Assembly: GCF_047314965.1 (NCBI RefSeq)
Contig: NZ_JBLBVK010000057.1
Location: 1-64,000, forward strand
Length of the DNA: 64,000 bases
Origin: JAVJUV01 sp047314965
GTDB taxonomy: Bacteria > Pseudomonadota > Alphaproteobacteria > Rhodobacterales > Rhodobacteraceae
Direction of reading: 5' to 3'
Positions 59,283-64,000 of this stretch are shown here, piece by piece; positions within the stretch are counted from its first letter, which is position 1; every line of letters starts with the position of its first letter. The position numbers and the translations under genes are program-made. The notes below the pieces were generated by a model. The model saw only the letters and a program-made list of their open reading frames with translations, was not told the origin of the DNA and searched no databases.

Positions 59283-60197
59283 TCAGGTGAGTGCCGCCAA
59301 CCTTGCGTTCTGCCGAGCGATCAGCGTTTCGATCTCGGCTATCGTCGCCGCTGTGAGCTTGGGTCCCGGTGCCCGCACCGTGTCATGCGCAATCGCTCCG
59401 CGCTTGGCGAGGATGTATTTCCTGACGGCCAGACCCAGCCCCGGCTGGCTTTCGTAGCGGACCAGCGGCAGATACGCGTCGAAGACGTCCCGTGCGGCGG
59501 TCTCGTCCCCTTGCGACACCAGCCGAACCACGTCCCGCATCATTTCCGGGTAGGCAAAGCCGGTCATGGCCCCGTCGGCTCCCCGGATCATCTCTTCCAG
59601 CAGGAACTGGCCTCCACTGCCACACAGGATGGATATGCGGCGCGCGCCAGCATCCGAAGCTGCGCGCAAGGTCGAAATCTTTTCCAGCCCGGGCCAGTCC
59701 TCGTGCTTCAGCATCACCATCGTCGGGCAGTCTTCGACGATCTTCAGGATCACTCCCGGATCGATCAAGACATTGGTCACCAACGGGAAATCCTGCAGCA
59801 CCCAGGGAATCTCGCCCAGACGTTCGGCGACTGTCTTGAAGTACCCGATGATCTGCCCGTCGGTCTTCAAGGTCGAGGGTGGCGCCACCATCACGCCCGC
59901 GGCTCCCTTGTCCATTGCCACTTTCGACAAGGCTTCGATGGCAGCGAACCCCGGGGCTGAAACGCCGACGATCACGGGCACGTCTGCCCGTGCGCAGATC
60001 TTCCCGATGACCCGCTCGCTTTCGTCCGCCGACAGCTTTCCGGCCTCACCCATCATGCCAAGGATCGTCAACCCTGTTGCGCCCTTTTCCATGTAGAAGC
60101 CCGTCATCCGGTCGAGGCTTGCCTCGTCCAGCGTTCCGTCGGGCAGAAATGGCGTGGCGGCGATGGTAAAGACACCCTTCGCTGTCTCATCAAGCAT
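59283..60197 (-). CDS. DapA-like aldolase/lyase lacking the DHDPS catalytic triad
   Basis: The 304-residue TIM-barrel protein keeps the Schiff-base Lys (MLKHED, Lys164). It has MMGEA where dihydrodipicolinate synthase has the TTGE(S/A) motif (Met48/Met49), and QDFP (135-138) where YNxP carries the catalytic Tyr. It is therefore not a lysine-pathway enzyme. The ATG at 60197 has GGGGAG 7 bp upstream and overlaps the racemase gene by 8 bp, the last gene of a hydantoinase operon, so it probably cleaves or dehydrates a product of that pathway. Confidence 0.85.
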   Translation of the reverse strand: MLDETAKGVFTIAATPFLPDGTLDEASLDRMTGFYMEKGATGLTILGMMGEAGKLSADESERVIGKICARADVPVIVGVSAPGFAAIEALSKVAMDKGAAGVMVAPPSTLKTDGQIIGYFKTVAERLGEIPWVLQDFPLVTNVLIDPGVILKIVEDCPTMVMLKHEDWPGLEKISTLRAASDAGARRISILCGSGGQFLLEEMIRGADGAMTGFAYPEMMRDVVRLVSQGDETAARDVFDAYLPLVRYESQPGLGLAVRKYILAKRGAIAHDTVRAPGPKLTAATIAEIETLIARQNARLAALT

Positions 60198-60861
60198 CTT
60201 TGATCTCCCCATGAATCAGTCGAAGAGTAATTCGCCCAAGCGCCAGGGCAACTGCGGCCTGACAGGGTTCGATAACTGGAAGGCCGGTGTCCTCCTCGAT
60301 CTCGCTCCGGTACTCCGCCATGCCTGCGCAGCCCATGATCAGCACGTCCGCGCCATCCTCGTCGCGAAGCAGGCGCCCGGTTTCCTTCATCCGGCCCGCG
60401 GTCTTCTCCCGATCCGACAGTTCAGTGACCGAAAGACCCAGAGGCCGGTCTCCGGCCAACCGCTCCATCAGTCCCATGTCGCGGAAGGCTGCCAGATGCC
60501 GCCTCACGGAAGCCTCGCCGATGGCGATCACGCCAAAGCGGCGACCCAGCGTCAATGCCTGTGTCACCGCTGCCTCGCGAATGCCGATGACCGGAAGTCG
60601 AAGCGTTGCGCGCATCCGGGCAACGCCGGGGTCGCTGAAACAGGCCGAGACAATCCCGCTTGCGTCCTTCAGGGAGGCCGCCAGACGCATCTGCGGATCG
60701 ATCACGCCCGCCACATGCGCGTCCGTCTCGATCCCGGCGGGTCCTTCGGCCAATGTCAGGCACCGGATCGTGTGACCCCAGGCGCGTAACGGATGGACCG
60801 CCCGGTCGATTCCCTCAGTCACATGTACCGACGAGTTCGGATTGATGACATAGAGCGTCAC
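60190..60861 (-). CDS. Asp/Glu/hydantoin racemase family protein
   Basis: The 223-residue product has the two catalytic Cys regions of the family (ACFSDPGV at about 73-80 and MGCAGMAEY at about 175-183) and begins TLYVINPNSS as in hydantoin racemases. It starts at a GTG that overlaps the stop of the upstream VOC gene. It could racemise a hydantoin or a related substrate for the hydantoinase. Confidence 0.88.
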   Translation of the reverse strand: MTLYVINPNSSVHVTEGIDRAVHPLRAWGHTIRCLTLAEGPAGIETDAHVAGVIDPQMRLAASLKDASGIVSACFSDPGVARMRATLRLPVIGIREAAVTQALTLGRRFGVIAIGEASVRRHLAAFRDMGLMERLAGDRPLGLSVTELSDREKTAGRMKETGRLLRDEDGADVLIMGCAGMAEYRSEIEEDTGLPVIEPCQAAVALALGRITLRLIHGEIKDA

Positions 60862-61244
60862 GCGCCGGCCCTCGTCGCCGATTGAACTTCGATCTGATAG
60901 CCCTCGGGGTCACGGAAGACGAAAGCGCGGATGCCGATGGTGTCATTGACAAAGAGCCGCGAGAGGTCGCTCAGACCTTCTAGGCGTGCCCAGTCATGCC
61001 ATGCGTCGACGTCTTCCACCCGCAGACAAAGCTGCACGCATTTGTCTTCCTGCCAGTTGTTCATGCCCTTCGCCTCGTCGACCAGCCCGACGTGGGCGTC
61101 GTCCGCCAGGCGGAAGATCTTGGCAAATCCCTGGTCGATCATCAGTGGCAGGCCGAGAACATCGCGGTAGAAGGTCTCGGCCCGGTTCAGGTCGCGGTAG
61201 TAAAGGAACGTGATCGCCATGAAGGGCGCGGCGGGCGGGGTCAC
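60858..61244 (-). CDS. VOC-family (glyoxalase/dioxygenase fold) protein
   Basis: The 128-residue product has the paired beta-alpha-beta units (ITFLYYRDLNRAETFYRDVLGLPLMIDQGFAKIFRLAD; KCVQLCLRVEDVDAWHDWARLEG; then AFVFRDPEGYQIEVQS with the metal-ligand Glu). The GTG at 61244, with GGGAGG 7 bp upstream, overlaps the hydantoinase stop; an ATG at 61220 is possible. The role in the operon is unknown. Confidence 0.82.
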   Translation of the reverse strand: MTPPAAPFMAITFLYYRDLNRAETFYRDVLGLPLMIDQGFAKIFRLADDAHVGLVDEAKGMNNWQEDKCVQLCLRVEDVDAWHDWARLEGLSDLSRLFVNDTIGIRAFVFRDPEGYQIEVQSATRAGA

Positions 61245-62677
61245 TCCGTCGCCTCCCGGTATTCCCGCGCCGGCGCTGCTGTGCTCGAGACACCTACCGA
61301 TTCCCGCTCAAGCCAGCGCCCGGCACCAAACGATCCCACGAAAGCGCCGTCTTCGACCACCGCGTCTCCCCGCAGAAACACGGCTTCGGGCCATCCGGTC
61401 ACGGTTCGCCCTTCCCATGGGTTATAGCCCACGTTGTCGTTCAGATCGTTTGCGCCATAAGTCACCCGTTTGTCCTGGTCCCAGATCACGAGGTCTGCAT
61501 CGAGGCCCTCGGCGATGTCGCCCTTGCCGCGCAGTCCGTGCACCCGCGCAGGCTCCGAACAGCAGAGCCGCACGAACGCCGAACCGCCCAGCTTCTCGTT
61601 GGAAACCATCGCGTCGAACATCAGCGGCAGCCGCACCTCCAGGCCCGGCAATCCGTTCGCCATCTGAGCAAAGGTTGCGTCAGGTCCGGCAGAGAGCTTT
61701 CCTGTCTCGTCGTAGCGGTATGGTGCGTGGTCCGAAGAAACCAGCGACAGTGTCCCGTCGGAAAGGCCGTCCCAGAGCGCGTCCTGATCGATTGCGGTAC
61801 GCTGCGGCGGCGAGCACATCCATTTGGCACCTTCAGTCCCGGAACGATCGAGAATGCTGTCATCCATGAATAGGTAGTGCGGGCAGGTCTCGGCCCAGAC
61901 CGGCACGCCACGCGCCCTGGCAGCCCGCACGGCGGCCACGCCCTCGGCGGTCGAGATGTGGAACAGCATCACCGGGGTGGCGAAGAACTCGGCGAACGCG
62001 ATCAATCGTCCTATCGCCTCGATCTCGGCAAGACGCGGATGCGAAAGAGCGTGGTGAACGGGGCGGGTCTTGCCACCAGCCAACAGACGGTCCTTGGTCC
62101 AGCCAATCAGCCCGTCATTCTCGGCATGGACGCAGACAAGTGCGCCTTCCTCCTTTGCGATCGAGAGCACCTCGCAGATGGCCCGGTCATCCAGTTTGAT
62201 GTTGTATGTCGTGAAGACCTTGATCGAGCGATGCCCGGCCCGGATCAATGCCCGAAGATCGTTCGCGGCGTGAGGTGCAGCCCAGTCGCTGACGATAATG
62301 TGGAAGGCGTGGTCGATGCCCGCACCGCGTTCTGCGCGTGCCATGTAATCGGACATCGCGTCTGCCAGACGCTGACCCTTTGCCTGGGCGGCAAAGCTCA
62401 CGACACTGGTCGTTCCGCCCATGGCCGCCGAGCGTGTCGCGGTCTCGAATGTGTCGGCGTTCATCAGGCCCATGCCGGACATCTGTTCGATGTGGCTATG
62501 CACATCGACGCCTCCCGGGGATACGATTCTGCCGGTGCAGTCGATCTCGCGGGTGGCCTCTCCGGCGAAATCACCGACAGCCGCTATGCGCCCGCCGCGT
62601 ACGGCGATATCGGCCTTGCCGTCTGAGTCAGAAGTCAGAACGCGGCCGCCTCGAAGGATCAGATCGAATTTCGACAT
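61241..62677 (-). CDS. Dihydropyrimidinase/hydantoinase-family cyclic amidohydrolase
   Basis: The 478-residue product has the binuclear-metal pattern DVHSH (His60/His62), the carboxylated Lys in SIKVFTTYN (Lys153), VHAEN (His184), FHIST (His240) and SSDHAPY (Asp316). These enzymes open cyclic amides such as hydantoin, dihydropyrimidines or allantoin. It is the first gene of a tightly overlapped operon with a VOC protein, a hydantoin-racemase-like protein and a DapA-like lyase. Confidence 0.92.
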   Translation of the reverse strand: MSKFDLILRGGRVLTSDSDGKADIAVRGGRIAAVGDFAGEATREIDCTGRIVSPGGVDVHSHIEQMSGMGLMNADTFETATRSAAMGGTTSVVSFAAQAKGQRLADAMSDYMARAERGAGIDHAFHIIVSDWAAPHAANDLRALIRAGHRSIKVFTTYNIKLDDRAICEVLSIAKEEGALVCVHAENDGLIGWTKDRLLAGGKTRPVHHALSHPRLAEIEAIGRLIAFAEFFATPVMLFHISTAEGVAAVRAARARGVPVWAETCPHYLFMDDSILDRSGTEGAKWMCSPPQRTAIDQDALWDGLSDGTLSLVSSDHAPYRYDETGKLSAGPDATFAQMANGLPGLEVRLPLMFDAMVSNEKLGGSAFVRLCCSEPARVHGLRGKGDIAEGLDADLVIWDQDKRVTYGANDLNDNVGYNPWEGRTVTGWPEAVFLRGDAVVEDGAFVGSFGAGRWLERESVGVSSTAAPAREYREATE

Positions 62678-62847
62678 GGAACGGATTTAGTCAGCGCAGC
62701 GGAGTCGCCGCAAGCGGTTAAAGCGCCCTTTCCCAAGACGTCGCGCCTTTGGCCGAAAGTCTGCCATACGTTTCGCCGACGCTTTGCCGCACTTGCGCTT
62801 GAACGGTCAGGGCGGCAGTTTGGGCCGGTCCTGTTTCGGAGCCTGTC

Positions 62848-63483
62848 ATGGATGTCGCAAGCCTGTTGTCCTTTCTCGACCGTGGCGGGGTCGTCATCTG
62901 GGCCATTTCGGCTCTGAGCCTTTTCACGCTGACTCTGATCTTCTGGAAAGCGCTGCGCCTTGCCCGCTTGGGTGTCTGGGGCGGTGGGAAGGCGGAGCGC
63001 GCAGTTGAAGAGTTCAGGCGGACAGGCCAGATTCCGGGTGAGGCTGGTGGCGGTTTGCGATACCGCATCGCCCGCCATGGAATGCAGGCGGTGTCCAACC
63101 CGGCGTTCGGCGATCCAGAAGCGCGTGAAGAAACCGAACGGTTCGCGCGTCAGTTACTTGTCGAGGCCCGTTCCGGACTGCGGGCTCTTGACGTCGTCGC
63201 GACGGTAGCACCGCTTCTAGGACTGCTGGGAACCGTTTTGGGAATGATCGAAGCTTTTCAGGCCTTGCAAGAGTCGGGTGCCCGGGCCGATCCGTCGGCG
63301 CTTGCAGGAGGCATCTGGGAGGCCCTTCTGACGACCGCCGCCGGCATGGCCGTTGCGATTCCGGCGGCACTTGCACTGGCGTGGTTCGAGAGCCTTGTCG
63401 ACAGGGTTTCCGCGGACGTGGAGGACCTGGCTACGCAGGTTTTCCTTGCAAAGCCGCGCATGGCGGAAAGAGCGGCCGAATGA
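62848..63483 (+). CDS. exbB: MotA/TolQ/ExbB-family proton-channel protein
   Basis: The 211-residue product has a first helix (about 16-36) and a conserved later pair including VATVAPLLGLLGTVLGMIEAFQALQESG, LAGGIWEALLTTAAGMAVAIPAALAL. It should form the pentameric motor that uses proton flow to energise an outer-membrane or cell-wall process. It overlaps the following ExbD gene by 4 bp. Confidence 0.88.
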   Translation: MDVASLLSFLDRGGVVIWAISALSLFTLTLIFWKALRLARLGVWGGGKAERAVEEFRRTGQIPGEAGGGLRYRIARHGMQAVSNPAFGDPEAREETERFARQLLVEARSGLRALDVVATVAPLLGLLGTVLGMIEAFQALQESGARADPSALAGGIWEALLTTAAGMAVAIPAALALAWFESLVDRVSADVEDLATQVFLAKPRMAERAAE

Positions 63484-63854
63484 ATCTGACCCGTCCCATG
63501 CGCTTGCGCCGTATGGCGCTGACGCCCATGATCGACGTGGTCTTCTTGCTGCTGATCTTTTTCATGCTGGCCGCGAGGTTCGGACAGGAAGGCACAATCG
63601 AAATCTCGGCCGGTGGCCAGGGGACGGTGTATGACGGGCCGCCACGCCTGGTTGAGGTATACCCGGAAGCGGTCAGATTGAACGGTGTCCCAGTCTCGGT
63701 CGACCAGTTGATTACTTCGCTGGCTGAGCTGACCAAGGATTCCGACGACATCGTTGTTCTGCGCATGCGGGAAGGCGCTGATGTCCAGCGCCTCGTCGAT
63801 GTTATACAGCAATTGAAGGATGGCGGTTTCAGTTCGCCGGCATTGGTCGAATGA
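63480..63854 (+). CDS. exbD: ExbD/TolR-family protein, first copy
   Basis: The 124-residue product has the single N-terminal helix with the proton-binding Asp in ALTPMIDVVFLLLIFFMLA (about 13-31) and a periplasmic domain ending GGFSSPALVE. The ATG overlaps the exbB stop by 4 bp, and its stop overlaps the start of a second ExbD gene. Confidence 0.9.
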   Translation: MNLTRPMRLRRMALTPMIDVVFLLLIFFMLAARFGQEGTIEISAGGQGTVYDGPPRLVEVYPEAVRLNGVPVSVDQLITSLAELTKDSDDIVVLRMREGADVQRLVDVIQQLKDGGFSSPALVE

Positions 63855-64000
63855 TGAACCTGCCCCGAACACGGCGCGCGCCCCGGGACAGCATAGTTCC
63901 CATGATCAATGTCGCCTTCCTTCTTCTCGTATTCTTTCTGATGGTCGCCGTGTTTGCGCCGCCTGATCCACTGGACGCGACGCCGCCGGAATCCGGAGCT
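63851..64000 (+). CDS. ExbD/TolR-family protein, second copy (runs off the window)
   Basis: The first 50 residues show a helix IVPMINVAFLLLVFFLMVAVF with Asn where ExbD has the proton-carrying Asp (MIDV is replaced by MINV). Two adjacent ATGs (63851 and 63854) are possible starts, both overlapping the end of the first exbD. Truncated at the right edge. Confidence 0.85.
   Translation, partial: MMNLPRTRRAPRDSIVPMINVAFLLLVFFLMVAVFAPPDPLDATPPESGA

Noticed and set aside
1..64000. Insertion sequences, prophage, CRISPR arrays, rRNA genes
   Set aside because: No transposase, integrase, Cas, phage structural gene, regular repeat-spacer pattern or rRNA sequence was found on either strand.

Overview
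The window comes from a high-GC alphaproteobacterium, most likely of the Rhodobacterales (Roseobacter group). The evidence is the tuf-S10-spc-alpha ribosomal cluster without rpsD, infA or rpmJ, an Ala/Glu-rich tail on ribosomal protein L3, an aapJQMP amino-acid transporter, a MipZ division-site ATPase, and the order rpmH-rnpA-yidD...yidC-MOSC-engB-argB. No insertion sequence, prophage, CRISPR array or rRNA gene was seen. There is one tRNA (Arg-ACG).

Region 1 (1-19996) is the translation supercluster: tuf (3' end), rpsJ-rplC-rplD-rplW, rplB-rpsS-rplV-rpsC-rplP, rpmC-rpsQ-rplN-rplX-rplE-rpsN-rpsH-rplF-rplR-rpsE-rpmD, rplO-secY-adk, then rpsM-rpsK-rpoA-rplQ. It is broken at three points by non-ribosomal genes: a lipoprotein and an alpha/beta hydrolase; a PACE transporter, SpeD, a 2OG-oxygenase-like protein and a peptidoglycan-binding protein; and a small membrane protein. 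Each ribosomal block before a break ends in a terminator. Each block after a break starts with nearly the same promoter, TTGCCA-N17-TATACG or TTGCCA-N17-TAAACG.

Region 2 (20000-33600) holds a LuxR/LuxI quorum-sensing pair with a 24-bp dyad at the luxR promoter, then rarA-crcB-rluC-atp12, the aapJQMP general L-amino-acid ABC transporter, and a reverse-strand chain yidC-MOSC-engB-argB-FeS protein-sixA linked mostly by 4-bp overlaps.

Region 3 (33600-47400) holds yidC, an EAL phosphodiesterase with a degenerate GGDEF domain, ttcA, a DUF3833 lipoprotein, yidD, rnpA and rpmH. A TVP38 membrane protein and a flavoprotein disulfide reductase follow, then an orphan histidine kinase, a secreted Gly/Asn-rich protein, a CoA-binding protein, tRNA-Arg, an FAH-family enzyme and an Lgt paralogue.

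Region 4 (47370-64000) is the accessory part. Its most striking unit is a three-gene operon related to 2-hydroxyacyl-CoA dehydratases and their activators, preceded by a perfect FNR-type box (TTGAC-N4-ATCAA). Next come a Gfo/Idh/MocA oxidoreductase divergent from a sugar ABC transporter with a repeat-flanked promoter, an unknown membrane protein convergent with mipZ, and a compact hydantoinase-VOC-racemase-DapA-like catabolic operon. The window ends in an ExbB-ExbD-ExbD cluster.
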